Source of the DNA: Phytomonospora endophytica
Lineage (GTDB): Bacteria > Actinomycetota > Actinomycetes > Mycobacteriales > Micromonosporaceae
Assembly (NCBI RefSeq): GCF_014202425.1
Contig: NZ_JACHGT010000003.1
Span: forward strand, 248,001-312,000
Direction: 5' to 3'
Length of the DNA: 64,000 bases
Every line of letters begins with the position of its first letter. Position 1 is the stretch's first letter. Made by a program: the position numbers and the translations under genes. The notes beneath the pieces were generated by a model, which was given only the letters and a program-made list of their open reading frames with translations, had not been told where the DNA came from and did no database searches. Positions 17,957 through 27,233 of this stretch are shown in pieces.

Positions 17957-19033
17957 TCAGGCGAGCATCGAGTCGCCGGTCGCGCCGGGCAGGGCCCCGC
18001 CGACCCGGTCGAGCAGCGAGGTCGCCAGGATCGGCGAGCACAGGTCGGCCGGTGTGTACACCGGAACCGACAGCCCGGCCGCGGCCTCTCGCATCGCCAG
18101 CGGCGAGCAGGTGAGCAGACCGCTGACGGCGAGCACGGGCAGGCCGAGCGACTGGAGCCGCGCGACGCCGAACAGTGCTCCGGCGGCCTCGCCCGAGGCG
18201 AAGACCATGCCGTCGACGAGGCGGCGCATCTCGGGCCGGTCGAGCAGTGCGGCGGTCTCGGCCTGGAGGACGCCGTCGGCGATCTCCAGGATCACCGCGT
18301 CGACGGCCTGCGCGGCGAGGTGCCCGTGCAGGAGCTGGGAGCTTTCGACGAGGTCGTCGAGCGGGACGCGGAAGGTGGTCGGGTAGCCCGCGTCGGTGAA
18401 GTCGTAGGCGGCGACCGCGCCGGCGTCGCGGAACAGCCACGGGTCGCCTCCGGCGCCCGTGCCGGTGAGCTTCGCCGTGCCCACGCGCAGGCCGGCGAGG
18501 GTCAGGCCGCGCACGATCGCGGCGACCGTCGTGGTCTTGCCCGAGTTCATGGAGGTCCCGACGACCACGATCGTCGTCGGCGGCCGCAGCGCGGTCGGCG
18601 GTTCCGGGAGGCGGAAGTCGCGCAGGTTCAGCACGCGGCCCTCGGCGTCGCCGAGGAGGCCGACCGGGTCGAGCCTGGTCGGGGCGCCGACCGCGGTGTG
18701 CCGACTGTGGACCTTGCCCAGGACGCCGCCGGCGGCGACGAGATCGGCCGGCCCGAGATCCTCGGGCAGTTCGGCCTCGAACTGGTCGGGCGCGTACCGG
18801 GCGCCGTACGCGAGCAGGAGCTCGTCGCCGACGTACAGCGTCGCGCGGCGGCCGCTGGGCAGCTCGACCCACGTGTGATGCCCCAAGGCCGTCACCTTGG
18901 CGACGACGAGATCTCCCCGTCCGGGGATCGCGTCCTCGATGAGTGTGTACTCCTGGCTGAGGTCCACGTGTCGGACCGTGTAAGCGGCCTTTAGGTGAGC
19001 AGCACGCTCGGCCGGAAGAACATTGACGTACAC
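17957..19033 (-). CDS. P-loop NTPase, DUF1611/dethiobiotin-synthetase-like
   Basis: This 358-residue protein has an N-terminal region of about 160 residues without a known motif, then a Walker A GTSMNSGKTTTVAA near residue 160 and a SIMIBI-type core (GTAKLTGTGAGGDPWLF, VILEIADGVLQAETA). It resembles DUF1611-like and dethiobiotin synthetase-like ATPases that act on carboxylates or amides. The GTG start follows AGGAG at 5-base spacing. It is transcribed towards the ornithine-cyclodeaminase-type gene 144 bases away. No precise reaction can be given. Confidence 0.7.
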   Translation of the reverse strand: MYVNVLPAERAAHLKAAYTVRHVDLSQEYTLIEDAIPGRGDLVVAKVTALGHHTWVELPSGRRATLYVGDELLLAYGARYAPDQFEAELPEDLGPADLVAAGGVLGKVHSRHTAVGAPTRLDPVGLLGDAEGRVLNLRDFRLPEPPTALRPPTTIVVVGTSMNSGKTTTVAAIVRGLTLAGLRVGTAKLTGTGAGGDPWLFRDAGAVAAYDFTDAGYPTTFRVPLDDLVESSQLLHGHLAAQAVDAVILEIADGVLQAETAALLDRPEMRRLVDGMVFASGEAAGALFGVARLQSLGLPVLAVSGLLTCSPLAMREAAAGLSVPVYTPADLCSPILATSLLDRVGGALPGATGDSMLA

Positions 19034-19157
19034 CGACGCTCCTAGAGAATGCGCAGATGAGAGCCGCCGGAATCGGCGAGGTGAGCGAAGCTTACGACCC
19101 CGTCCTTGGATACGGAAGAGCGCGGGTCGGTAATTCTTCGGCGTGTTGCGGCGGATT

Positions 19158-19697
19158 CTATTGAACGGCCGGGGATACGGGGGGTGTCCGTGCGCTGACC
19201 AGCCGCGAGGCCCGCTCCAGCAGGTGACTCGCCGTCGCCACCACGTCCGTGAACACCGGAATCGTGGCCAGTTCGGCGGCCGAGTACCACCCGAACGGGT
19301 GAGCCCCTTTCGTCGCGGGCTCCGGTTCGTCGGTCACCGCGACGAACTGATGGTCGACGTGCACATGTCGTTCGGCGAGTGCGCGATCTCCGCGGGCGAC
19401 ATCGAATTCGATCACCCACCAAGGGAGTGGAACATGACCTGAATAGTCCTCGTGATCCACTGAGGGGTAGTCGGCGGGGATTTCGGGGCCTTCCGGAGCG
19501 AGAAGTCGCAAGCCTCGAAGGCCGGTCTCCTCGGCGGCTTCCCGCAAGGCGGCCTCGGCGGCGTTCTCGTCGTTCTCGACATGCCCGCCCGCCGGTACCC
19601 ATTTGCCCCACAGCGGGTGTTCGACGAGCCCGACCTTCCATTCAGAGTCATCGAACCGATGCAGAACGTACACGGTCGCGGTCGGGTGTTTGATCAT
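19158..19697 (-). CDS. Nudix hydrolase
   Basis: This 179-residue protein has a complete Nudix box, beginning GGHVENDENAAEAALREAAE and continuing ETGL, at about residues 36-59. Nudix enzymes hydrolyse nucleoside diphosphates linked to another moiety. The substrate cannot be read from sequence. The N-terminus VYVLHRFDDSEWKVGLVEHP resembles bifunctional NMN adenylyltransferase/8-oxo-dGTPase-like members. I chose the ATG of MIKHPTATV, preceded by GGGAG, over a longer form. Confidence 0.85.
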   Translation of the reverse strand: MIKHPTATVYVLHRFDDSEWKVGLVEHPLWGKWVPAGGHVENDENAAEAALREAAEETGLRGLRLLAPEGPEIPADYPSVDHEDYSGHVPLPWWVIEFDVARGDRALAERHVHVDHQFVAVTDEPEPATKGAHPFGWYSAAELATIPVFTDVVATASHLLERASRLVSARTPPVSPAVQ

Positions 19698-19883
19698 GTC
19701 GGAGGGTCTCCCGGGATCCGTTGTGGGCGAAGAAGACCGCACGGCGAGGTCTCGCTATCCTCGCACTCTCTGGCGGGCGCCACGACTTTATCGTGCACGG
19801 TTCTTTCAATAGCATGACCGCTGCCGGGATCACTGAAACGGCGAGTGTCCGACGGGCACCCGCCAGCAGGGACGGAGAGTCAC

Positions 19884-21254
19884 GTGTCCGAGGGCCAGTT
19901 CGACGCGTACGGCGTGGACGCCGCATACGACCGGGGGGAGGCCGTCTGCGTCATCGGCGCGGGCATGGCCGGGCTCCTGGCGGTGAAGAACCTGCGCGAG
20001 CAGGGGTTCACCGTCGACTGCTACGAGCGGGAGACCGCCGTCGGCGGCTCCTGGAACTGGAGACACGACCGCAGCCCGGTGTATTCGAGCACCCACCTGG
20101 TCTCCTCGCGGACGCACACCGAGTTCCCCGACTTCCCGATGCCCGACGACTGGCCGGACTACCCGCACCACAGCCAGATCCTGGCCTACCTGGAGCGCTA
20201 CACCGACCACTTCGGCCTGCGCGAGCACATCTGGTTCGGCAGCGAGATCTCCCGCATCGAACCGACCGGTGACGGTCGCTGGGACGTGATCGTCAAGCCG
20301 GTCAGCGGCAACGCCGCCCGGCGCCTGCGCTACTCGGCGGTCGTGATCGCCAACGGCCACAACTGGGATCCGCGACTGCCCTCCTACAAGGGCCAGGAGG
20401 AGTTCCGCGGCGAGATCCTGCACTCCTCGGCCTACAAGGAGCCCGCGCGGGTCCGTGGCCGCAAGGTCCTGGTCGTCGGCGCGGGCAACTCCGGTTGCGA
20501 CATCGCCGGCGAGATCGCGGTCAACGCCGACAAGTGCTGGCACTCGACCCGCCGCGGGTACTGGTTCGTCCCCAAGTACATGTTCGGGCGTCCCGGGGAC
20601 CAGACGATGGCGCGCATGTCGTGGATGCCCTTCGGGCTGCGGCAGAAGGTCTCGCAGTTCGCGATCCGCCGCGTCGTCGGCGACCCCCGCCGATTCGGCC
20701 TGCAACGCCCGGAGCACGCGCTGTTCGCCTCCCACCCGATCGTCAACAGCCACCTGCTGCACCACATCGGGCACGGCACGATCACCCCGAAGCCCGACAT
20801 CGACCACTTCACCGCCGACGAGGTCCACTTCACCGACGGCACCAGCGTCAAACCGCAGCTGGTCATCATGGCCACCGGCTACCGCACGACCTTCGGCTTC
20901 TGCGACCCCGAACTGCTCGGCATGGAAGGCGGCGACGACGGTTCGCCGAGGCTGATCGGGCACATGTTCACCCCGCGCACGCCGACCCTGGCCGTCGCCG
21001 GTCTCCTCCAGGCCGACGGCGGGATCTTCCCACTGGTGCACTGGCAGACGATCGCGATCGCGAAATGGCTCCGGCTGCGCCAGAAGGACCCGGAGGCCGC
21101 CGCGCGGTTCTGGGCGAACGCGGTGCCCGAGGCCGGGCGCCGGTACGTGCACGGGAAGCTCAACGACACCCCCCGCCACCGCCTGGAGGTCTCCTACGAG
21201 GTGTACCTCAAGGCGCTCGGGCAGATGATCGAGGAACTGGACGGTGTGAAATGA
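19884..21254 (+). CDS. Flavin-containing monooxygenase
   Basis: This 456-residue class B flavoprotein monooxygenase binds FAD (GAGMAGLLAVKNL near residue 25) and NADPH (VVGAGNSGCDIAGE near residue 200). The FMO fingerprint FRGEILHSSAY is present just before the NADPH site and ends in Tyr rather than Trp, so an N- or S-oxygenating FMO is more likely than a Baeyer-Villiger enzyme. I prefer the GTG at 19884, preceded by GGAGAG, over a GTG at 19845. The stop overlaps the next gene by ATGA, so the hydrolase partner is co-translated. Confidence 0.87.
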   Translation: MSEGQFDAYGVDAAYDRGEAVCVIGAGMAGLLAVKNLREQGFTVDCYERETAVGGSWNWRHDRSPVYSSTHLVSSRTHTEFPDFPMPDDWPDYPHHSQILAYLERYTDHFGLREHIWFGSEISRIEPTGDGRWDVIVKPVSGNAARRLRYSAVVIANGHNWDPRLPSYKGQEEFRGEILHSSAYKEPARVRGRKVLVVGAGNSGCDIAGEIAVNADKCWHSTRRGYWFVPKYMFGRPGDQTMARMSWMPFGLRQKVSQFAIRRVVGDPRRFGLQRPEHALFASHPIVNSHLLHHIGHGTITPKPDIDHFTADEVHFTDGTSVKPQLVIMATGYRTTFGFCDPELLGMEGGDDGSPRLIGHMFTPRTPTLAVAGLLQADGGIFPLVHWQTIAIAKWLRLRQKDPEAAARFWANAVPEAGRRYVHGKLNDTPRHRLEVSYEVYLKALGQMIEELDGVK

Positions 21255-21874
21255 GTCGGCTCGACCTGCTCCGCCTCGGCGACCGGCGCGAACCGGTACC
21301 GCACGCGGCCCGCGAGGTGATCACCAGCGAGCCCGACGAACCGGCCGGCAAGCCCGCGCTGCTGTTCGTCGGCGGCGACCGGCGCGGCGCCGGGATCTTC
21401 GCCGAACACTGGCTCGGGCACGCCGCCGGGCGAGGTTTCCCCGCCTACGCGCTGAGCGTGCGCGGCCAGGGCAGGGCCGCCGAGGTCAAAGGCGACCTGC
21501 GGGCCTGGGCCAGCGACGTCGCCCAGACCGCCGCCTCGCTGCCGGCGCGGCCGGTCATCATCGGGCACTCCAAAGGCGCCCAGATCCTCGCCGAGGCCCT
21601 CGCGCGCTACCCGGCACGCGCGGCGGTCTTCGTCGCGCCCCGACTGGGTCGCCTGGTGCCGCCGACGCCCGCCGGAGCGCCGCCCACCCTCGTCGTCGGC
21701 GACCCCGACGACAAGCGCGCGCCCCGGCAGATGCTGGAGAAGGCCGCCGCCCACTACGGCGTGGCGCCGCTGTTCTTCCAGGGCGCGGGGCACGAGATGA
21801 TGCTGGCCGCCGCCTGGCGGGAACCCCTCGACGCGATCCTGGACTGGCTCGACGGCACGGTCGTCGGGGAGTAG
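21251..21874 (+). CDS. Alpha/beta hydrolase paired with the FMO
   Basis: This 207-residue alpha/beta hydrolase has the nucleophile elbow IGHSKGAQIL with Ser, an Asp-containing segment VVGDPDDKRAP, and the base His in GAGHEMMLA. It is short for the fold and lacks a large lid. The ATGA overlap with the monooxygenase gene points to a shared substrate, for example hydrolysis of an oxygenated product. A perfect 16-bp inverted repeat follows the stop. Confidence 0.82.
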   Translation: MSRLDLLRLGDRREPVPHAAREVITSEPDEPAGKPALLFVGGDRRGAGIFAEHWLGHAAGRGFPAYALSVRGQGRAAEVKGDLRAWASDVAQTAASLPARPVIIGHSKGAQILAEALARYPARAAVFVAPRLGRLVPPTPAGAPPTLVVGDPDDKRAPRQMLEKAAAHYGVAPLFFQGAGHEMMLAAAWREPLDAILDWLDGTVVGE

Positions 21875-21884
21875 ACGCGTACGA

Positions 21885-21916
21885 CGCCGAAGGCCGCCCG
21901 CGGGCGGCCTTCGGCG
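21885..21916. terminator. Perfect inverted-repeat terminator
   Basis: The arms CGCCGAAGGCCGCCCG and CGGGCGGCCTTCGGCG are exact complements with no spacer, just after the hydrolase stop. Confidence 0.8.
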
Positions 21917-21999
21917 TGTCCTGGGTTCTCAGGCGACGACCTGTCCCGTACTCGACGCGGTGTTGGGGACACCGTGAAGGCCTCACCGGGAGCCGCCGG

Positions 22000-22488
22000 C
22001 TAGACCACGGCCCCGTCGTCGGGGTCGTACGGGTCCTCCTCGTCCCCGGGACGCAGACGCCAGATCAGCACGCCCACCCCGGCCAGGACCGTCGCGGCGC
22101 CGAGCAGGATCCCGACGTCGGAGCCGAGCCCCAGCAACGTCGGCTGCAGGAACAGCACGACACCGGCCACGATCAGCACGAGCCCGAAGATCGCCGGGCG
22201 CGAAGGCTTCGGCACCGGCGGGGGAGGCGGCGGGTCATACTGGGCGGCGGCCTCCTCCTCGTCCTCGGGGAGGTCGGCGTCCCACAGTTCGAGGAGCGTC
22301 GGCTCCTCCTTCTTAGGGGCCACCGGCGCCGGCGCGGGGTCGGGTTCCTCCTCGGGCCACTTCGGCGAGTCGAGACCCGCGATGAGCTCGGAGAAGCGGC
22401 GCTCCAGGTTGTCGCCGCTCAGGTCGGCGTCGGACAGACCGTCCTCGGACTTGTGGTCCGGTTCCTCTTCGGGGCGGTCGGTGGTCAT
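22000..22488 (-). CDS. Acidic membrane protein of unknown function
   Basis: This 162-residue protein has an acidic, proline-rich cytoplasmic N-terminal half, including a run of seven prolines, and two membrane helices near residues 98-115 and 122-142 (AIFGLVLIVAGVVLFL). The tail is again acidic (DEEDPYDPDDGAVV). I recognise no family. It overlaps the upstream esterase gene by ATGA and so is translated with it. Confidence 0.75.
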   Translation of the reverse strand: MTTDRPEEEPDHKSEDGLSDADLSGDNLERRFSELIAGLDSPKWPEEEPDPAPAPVAPKKEEPTLLELWDADLPEDEEEAAAQYDPPPPPPVPKPSRPAIFGLVLIVAGVVLFLQPTLLGLGSDVGILLGAATVLAGVGVLIWRLRPGDEEDPYDPDDGAVV

Positions 22489-23276
22489 CGGACCGGCCCC
22501 GCCCCGGCGGCGCCGAGCGCCGCCAGCCGTTCGGCGACGAAGGCCGCGCTGCCCTCGAAGAGCTCCGGTGCGTCGTTGTCGAGGGTCATCACGTGGTAGC
22601 TGTTCTCCATCACGTATTCGGCGACATCCGTACTGGCGACCCCGGCCAGCACCACCTTCGCGTTGGCCGGTTCGACCACGTGGTCGACGGCGCTACGGTA
22701 AACCCGCAGCGGCACGGTCACGCTGGCGAGGTCCTCGCGAGTGAGGCGCCACAACTCCGTCAGCGAACGCAGCGCCGCCAGTGGCACCTTGTCGTAGGCG
22801 ACCTCGGTCGAGCCGGGCTTGGCGATGTCGCTGGCGATGCCCGCCGCGGTCCGCTTCACCCGCGCCAGGTACGGCAGCAGATGGTTGACCGCGAAACGCT
22901 GCGACAGGACCGACGGGTTCGACAGCACCAGCCCGGCGAGTTCGGCCCCGCGCTGCTGAGCCAGGCGCAACACGAGCGTCCCGCCCATGGAGATGCCCAT
23001 CGCGAAGACGGGTTTCCCGCGTCCGAGGGCCTCGTCGAAGGCCCGTTCGAGCTCGCCGTACCAGTCCTGCCATCTGGTGGCGGCGAGATCCTGCCAGCGC
23101 GTGCCGTGGCCGGGAAGCCTCGGACCGATGGCGGTGTAGCCGGCGGCGTGCATCGCCTCGCCCCATGGGCGCACGGTCTGCGGCGAACCGGTGAAGCCGT
23201 GCGAGAGCAGCACGGTGGCCGGGGCGTCGGCTCCGGCGTCGAGAAGGAAAGGTTGGGCACCGGGAAGGACGGGCAC
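22485..23276 (-). CDS. Carboxylesterase / monoacylglycerol-lipase-type hydrolase
   Basis: This 263-residue alpha/beta hydrolase has the oxyanion motif SHGFTGSP near residue 27, the nucleophile elbow MGISMGGTLVL and a final His in ENSYHVMTLD. The pattern matches Est30/YvaK-type carboxylesterases and bacterial monoglyceride lipases. The GTG of VPVLPGAQPF was chosen because GGGAGG lies six bases upstream. It is divergent from plsC, which suggests a connection to lipid turnover. Confidence 0.85.
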   Translation of the reverse strand: MPVLPGAQPFLLDAGADAPATVLLSHGFTGSPQTVRPWGEAMHAAGYTAIGPRLPGHGTRWQDLAATRWQDWYGELERAFDEALGRGKPVFAMGISMGGTLVLRLAQQRGAELAGLVLSNPSVLSQRFAVNHLLPYLARVKRTAAGIASDIAKPGSTEVAYDKVPLAALRSLTELWRLTREDLASVTVPLRVYRSAVDHVVEPANAKVVLAGVASTDVAEYVMENSYHVMTLDNDAPELFEGSAAFVAERLAALGAAGAGPVR

Positions 23277-23438
23277 CGGACACCTCCCAAAGGGGGACAG
23301 CGATACCCCGTAATCCTGGCACGCGCCGGACGGAATGGCACGGCGGTCCCGGACTGCCCGGTGCCGAGATGCGAAGCCCTGCGCCTTGACGCAATACTTA
23401 GACGACAACGTGACCGGGCTCATGCTGCGGAGGTGCCG

Positions 23439-24152
23439 GTGCTCTACTGGTGGTTGAAGTATGTCTTCGTCGGTTGGTGGCTGCGCCTGATCTACCGCCC
23501 GAAGGTGGAGGGCCTGTCGAACATCCCCAAGACGGGACCGGCGATCGTGGCCAGCAACCACCTGTCGTTCTCCGACTCGATCTTCCTGCCCCTGGTCGTC
23601 CCGCGAAAGATCACCTTCATCGCCAAGGCCGAGTACTTCACCGGCAGCGGCGTGAAGGGCCTGTTCAGCCGGTTCTTCTTCACCGGCGTCGGCGCGATCC
23701 CGGTCGACCGGAGCGGTGGCCGCGCGGCCGCCGGGGCACTGGAGACGGGCAAACGGGTCCTCGCCGAGGGGGAGCTGTTCGGCATCTACCCCGAGGGCAC
23801 GCGCTCGCCCGACGGGAAGCTCTACCGCGGCAAGACCGGAGTGGCGCGCCTGGCGCTGGAGTCGGGTGCGCGGGTGATCCCGGCGGCGATGATGAACACC
23901 GGCGAGCTCCAGCCGATCGGGAAGAAGCTGCCGAAGATCGGCCGGGTGCACATCAAGATCGGTGAACCGATCGATTTCTCGCGCTACTCGGGCCTGGCCG
24001 GCGACCGGCTCGTCGAGCGGGCCATCACCGACGAGATCATGTACGAGCTGATGGATCTGTCCGGCCAGGAGTACATCGACACCTACGCCGCCAAGTTCCG
24101 CAACGCCGCCGCCGCGGAGTCCCCGCAGAAGGAGACCCCGGCGGCCTCATAG
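23439..24152 (+). CDS. plsC: 1-acyl-sn-glycerol-3-phosphate acyltransferase
   Basis: This 237-residue membrane-associated acyltransferase has the catalytic motif NHLSFSDS (HX4D) near residue 36, the substrate motif FPLGF-equivalent region around RFFFTGVGAIPVDR, and the EGTRS motif. It acylates lysophosphatidate to phosphatidate in phospholipid synthesis. The GTG at 23439 has GGAGG five bases upstream; a GTG at 23433 would overlap that site. A hairpin with a T-tract follows the gene. Confidence 0.92.
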   Translation: MLYWWLKYVFVGWWLRLIYRPKVEGLSNIPKTGPAIVASNHLSFSDSIFLPLVVPRKITFIAKAEYFTGSGVKGLFSRFFFTGVGAIPVDRSGGRAAAGALETGKRVLAEGELFGIYPEGTRSPDGKLYRGKTGVARLALESGARVIPAAMMNTGELQPIGKKLPKIGRVHIKIGEPIDFSRYSGLAGDRLVERAITDEIMYELMDLSGQEYIDTYAAKFRNAAAAESPQKETPAAS

Positions 24153-24166
24153 GCCGAACGGCACAT

Positions 24167-24193
24167 CCGGTGGGGCCCGCGCGGCCCCACCGG
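24167..24193 (+). terminator. Rho-independent terminator of plsC
   Basis: The arms CCGGTGGGGCC and GGCCCCACCGG close a 5-base loop and are followed by TGCTTTT. Confidence 0.88.
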
Positions 24194-24288
24194 TGCTTTT
24201 CGGCATCTTCGCTCACGACCGCCGTCCTTCGAGGATGAGAGGCGACAGGCACGTCGTCTCGTGCAGAGTCTCGTGAGAAGGAGCCGTC

Positions 24289-25371
24289 ATGGTTCTGCGT
24301 TTCCCGCACCGCTGGCCGGACTGGTCGGCCTACGCAGCGGCCGCCTGGTCGCTGCTGTACGGCCTTGCCGGGCTGTACTGGACACTCGGCGGGGCCGCGT
24401 ACCCCTTCGCGAAGGTCGATGAGGACCTGACGGCGTCGTCGTTCCTGGAACCGAGCCGGGCCGAGGTGGTCGGGCCGTTCATCGCGGCGACAGGGGCGCT
24501 GGGAGTCGTCACCGGGATCCTCATGGCCCGCCGCCGTGGGCACGGCGTTTCCCGCCTGGTGCTCCTCGGGCTCGGGTGGCTGCAGGCGGTCGCCTTCACC
24601 CTGCTGATCCCCGACTACACGATCATCGCGCTGGTCGCGTTCTCCCCGGCCCTGCTGATCTTCGCCTTCACCGGCGTGCCGGGGGACCAGGGTGGCGTCG
24701 GCGACATCATCTACTGGCACCGGGGAAACCTGATCATCATCTTCGTCGGCGGCCTGCTGTGGACCCTCGCCGCGCTCGCCTACCAGCGCCGGAGCCGGCA
24801 CGCCTGCGTGCGCTGCGGCCGCGACGACCGGCCCGCCGCGCGCTGGACCTCCCCGGAGGCCGCCCGGCGCTGGGGGAAGTGGGCGGTGTGGATCGCCTTC
24901 GCGGCGACGCTGCCCTACGACATCACCCGGCTCGCCTGGTACTTCGGCTGGCCGCTGGGCATCACCGAGGAGTTCCTCGCCGAGATGCGGGCGACACCCG
25001 GGATGCTGGAGGTCGGTCTCGGCCTGGGCGTCGCCTCCGCCGTCGGCAGTGTCCTCTCGCACGGTCTGGTGGCCCGCTGGGGCGAGGTGTGGCCGCGCTG
25101 GGTCTGGTTCAAGGCCGGACGGCGGATCCACCCGGCGACCGCGATCATTCCCGCCGGCGTCGTCGCGGTCGCGCTGATCCCGGGCGGACGCATGGCGCTG
25201 CAGCAGATGCCGCAGGAGGGGCTGTGGGGGACCACCGGCCCGGCGATGTTCTGGATCCTGTGGGGCCTCGCCCTCGGCGCGGCGACCCTGGCCTACCACC
25301 TGCGCAGGCGTGGAGTCTGCCGCCATTGCGGGCGCGGAGCTCCGGCGCCGGACCTCGTCAAGGCCGCTTGA
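24289..25371 (+). CDS. Polytopic membrane protein of unknown function
   Basis: This 360-residue protein has about eight hydrophobic segments. Two CxxC pairs occur on the cytoplasmic side or loops: ACVRCGRDD in the middle and VCRHCGRG near the C-terminus. I know similar actinobacterial membrane proteins only as uncharacterised. AGAAGGAG precedes the ATG. It is flanked by terminators, so it is a single-gene unit. Confidence 0.8.
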   Translation: MVLRFPHRWPDWSAYAAAAWSLLYGLAGLYWTLGGAAYPFAKVDEDLTASSFLEPSRAEVVGPFIAATGALGVVTGILMARRRGHGVSRLVLLGLGWLQAVAFTLLIPDYTIIALVAFSPALLIFAFTGVPGDQGGVGDIIYWHRGNLIIIFVGGLLWTLAALAYQRRSRHACVRCGRDDRPAARWTSPEAARRWGKWAVWIAFAATLPYDITRLAWYFGWPLGITEEFLAEMRATPGMLEVGLGLGVASAVGSVLSHGLVARWGEVWPRWVWFKAGRRIHPATAIIPAGVVAVALIPGGRMALQQMPQEGLWGTTGPAMFWILWGLALGAATLAYHLRRRGVCRHCGRGAPAPDLVKAA

Positions 25372-25423
25372 GCGGGTGAAGAGGTGCCGGACCTCGTCGA
25401 GGGGCCCGGCACCGTCTGGTCCT

Positions 25424-25450
25424 CGGCACCGCGGCAGAGCCGCGGTGCCG
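25424..25450. terminator. Hairpin between convergent genes
   Basis: An 11-bp stem (CGGCACCGCGG / CCGCGGTGCCG) encloses CAGAG between the membrane protein gene and the convergent Crp-type gene. There is no T-tract. Confidence 0.65.
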
Positions 25451-25485
25451 ATCCCATGCATTCGCCGATGGTCGCCGCCGCCGAA

Positions 25486-26211
25486 CTATTTGTCTTCGAG
25501 CCCCGCCCGTCGTCGCAGCGCCGGTACGTCGGTCACGACGATGCGGCGCCCCTCGGTGCGCAGCCAGCCGCGTCCGGCGAAGGAACCGATCGCCTGGTTG
25601 ACGCTCTGCCGCGAACCGCCGGCCATCTCGGCCAGCTGACTCTGGTTGAGCTCGATGGTGACCATCGCCGCCGTGGAGTTCCCGGCGAGCCGTACGAGCG
25701 TCTTGGCGACACGCCCCGGCAGGTCGAGGAACACGTGGTCGGCGTTCTGGTCGGTGAGCCGCCGCACGAGCACGCCCATGGCGCGCAGCACGACGTCGAC
25801 CATCCTCGGGTTGGCGTGGACTAGGTCGATGAAGGCCACACGGGACAGCGCGAGCGCCGAGGTGTCCTCTATCGCCTCGGCGGACGCCGAGCGCGGCGAA
25901 CCGTCGAGGAGGGACACCTCGCCGAGCACGTCCGGTGGACGCATGACGTTGAGCATCGCGCGCTCGCCCGTCGGGGCGGTGCGGAACACCGACACCGCGC
26001 CGGAGCGGATCATGATGAGCGACTCGCCGGGGTCGCCCTCGACGAACACGAGCTGTCCGCGGCGGTACTGGCGCGGCACGGAAACCGACGCGATGCGCTT
26101 GCGCGCCTCCGGCTCCAGGCCGGAGAACATCGCCACACCGGCGAGCGGATCATCGGACGAACGGTTGTCCACCTGCACACCCCCTACCGGGAGGACCGTC
26201 TCCACGGGCAC
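25486..26211 (-). CDS. Crp/Fnr-family transcriptional regulator
   Basis: This 241-residue protein has an N-terminal cyclic-nucleotide-binding domain (GQLVFVEGDPGESLIMIRSG, LGEVSLLDGSPRSASAEA) and a C-terminal winged HTH (QSQLAEMAGGSRQSVNQAIG). The phosphate-binding cassette contains the Ser and Arg that fit cAMP binding. It differs from the main GlxR-type Crp in details I cannot assess. It stands alone between a hairpin and a 365-base upstream gap. Confidence 0.87.
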   Translation of the reverse strand: MPVETVLPVGGVQVDNRSSDDPLAGVAMFSGLEPEARKRIASVSVPRQYRRGQLVFVEGDPGESLIMIRSGAVSVFRTAPTGERAMLNVMRPPDVLGEVSLLDGSPRSASAEAIEDTSALALSRVAFIDLVHANPRMVDVVLRAMGVLVRRLTDQNADHVFLDLPGRVAKTLVRLAGNSTAAMVTIELNQSQLAEMAGGSRQSVNQAIGSFAGRGWLRTEGRRIVVTDVPALRRRAGLEDK

Positions 26212-26576
26212 CCCCGATCATGGCTGGAATTACCTCGCTTGTACAGCCCCGCAATCGTCTGTCCGGTGTTGTCGACGTCCTCACCGCACGCGTTCGGCGC
26301 ACGCCTGAGATCGTTTCCGGCGACGCTCGGTAAGGATCCATGAGAGCTTTATACCCTAGTGTCCGCATTGGCGCCAGACCCTGTTCGGTCCCCGCCGGTC
26401 GGCCGGTAGTCGGGTGGTGCGGTCGCGTACCGTCAGGTACGGGTGGAGGCCGCGACCGGGGGCGGGTGGGACCGACCGGTCTGGGGCGGAGACCCCCGTC
26501 CGAGAACGGACGGTCGACTCCGCAGAGAGGGCGGGCACCTGTTGAACGGCCAAGGCGCGGAAGGTCGACGGCGCGG
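26212..26576. other. Intergenic region between crp-type gene and exoribonuclease gene
   Basis: This stretch separates divergent genes and should hold both promoters. I see a small hairpin at 26496-26513 (CCGTCC / GGACGG) and no convincing gene. Confidence 0.5.
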
Positions 26577-27083
26577 ATGACCTACCGGTACTTCTACGAC
26601 TGCGAATTCATCGAGGACGGCGTCACCATCGACCTGGTGTCGATCGGCGTGGTGGACGAGAACGGCCGTGAGTTCTATGCGGTGTCCACCGAGTTCGACC
26701 CCGACAAGGCGATCCCGTGGGTCCGCCGCAACGTCCTCGACAAACTCCCCTCACCGGCCGACCCCGCCTGGCGCGGCCGCGACCGCATCCGCGACGACCT
26801 CTACGAGTTCCTCGTCGCGCCCCTGCGCGGACGCTCGCAGGTGCGCATGGAACTGTGGGCCTGGTACGGCGCCTACGACCATGTCGCGCTCGCCCAGCTG
26901 TGGGGCGCCATGCCGGCGCTGCCGCGCGCGTTGCCCCGCATGACCAAGGACCTCAAGCAGATGTGGGACGACCTCGGCCGGCCCACCCTGCCCAGTATCG
27001 AGGGCAGCCAGCACGACGCGCTCGCCGACGCCCGCCACAACCTGGCGCGCTGGAACGTGATGCGGCCCGATCCCACGGCCTGA
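26577..27083 (+). CDS. 3'-5' exoribonuclease, Rv2179c type
   Basis: This 168-residue DEDD-family exonuclease has the first metal motif in FYDCEFIEDG (Asp8, Glu10), a central Asp in GAYDHVAL and the final HDALADARHN motif. The length and sequence match the mycobacterial polyadenylate-specific 3'-exoribonuclease Rv2179c, which trims RNA with a preference for adenosines. The ATG is chosen because homologues begin M-x-YFYD. It is followed by pfkA after 150 bases and may be a separate unit. Confidence 0.88.
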   Translation: MTYRYFYDCEFIEDGVTIDLVSIGVVDENGREFYAVSTEFDPDKAIPWVRRNVLDKLPSPADPAWRGRDRIRDDLYEFLVAPLRGRSQVRMELWAWYGAYDHVALAQLWGAMPALPRALPRMTKDLKQMWDDLGRPTLPSIEGSQHDALADARHNLARWNVMRPDPTA

Positions 27084-27233
27084 TCATCGCGGCGGTCCTG
27101 CCGAGCCCCGCGGGGCGGAGCGGCTAAAGTGCAGCACGTGGCGGCACGCCCGGACCGGCAATGAGGCCGCAGGTCGCGAATGACCGGTGTCCGAGGCAGA
27201 CAGGCCCGCACAAAACACAGGGAGTGAGAGCAC

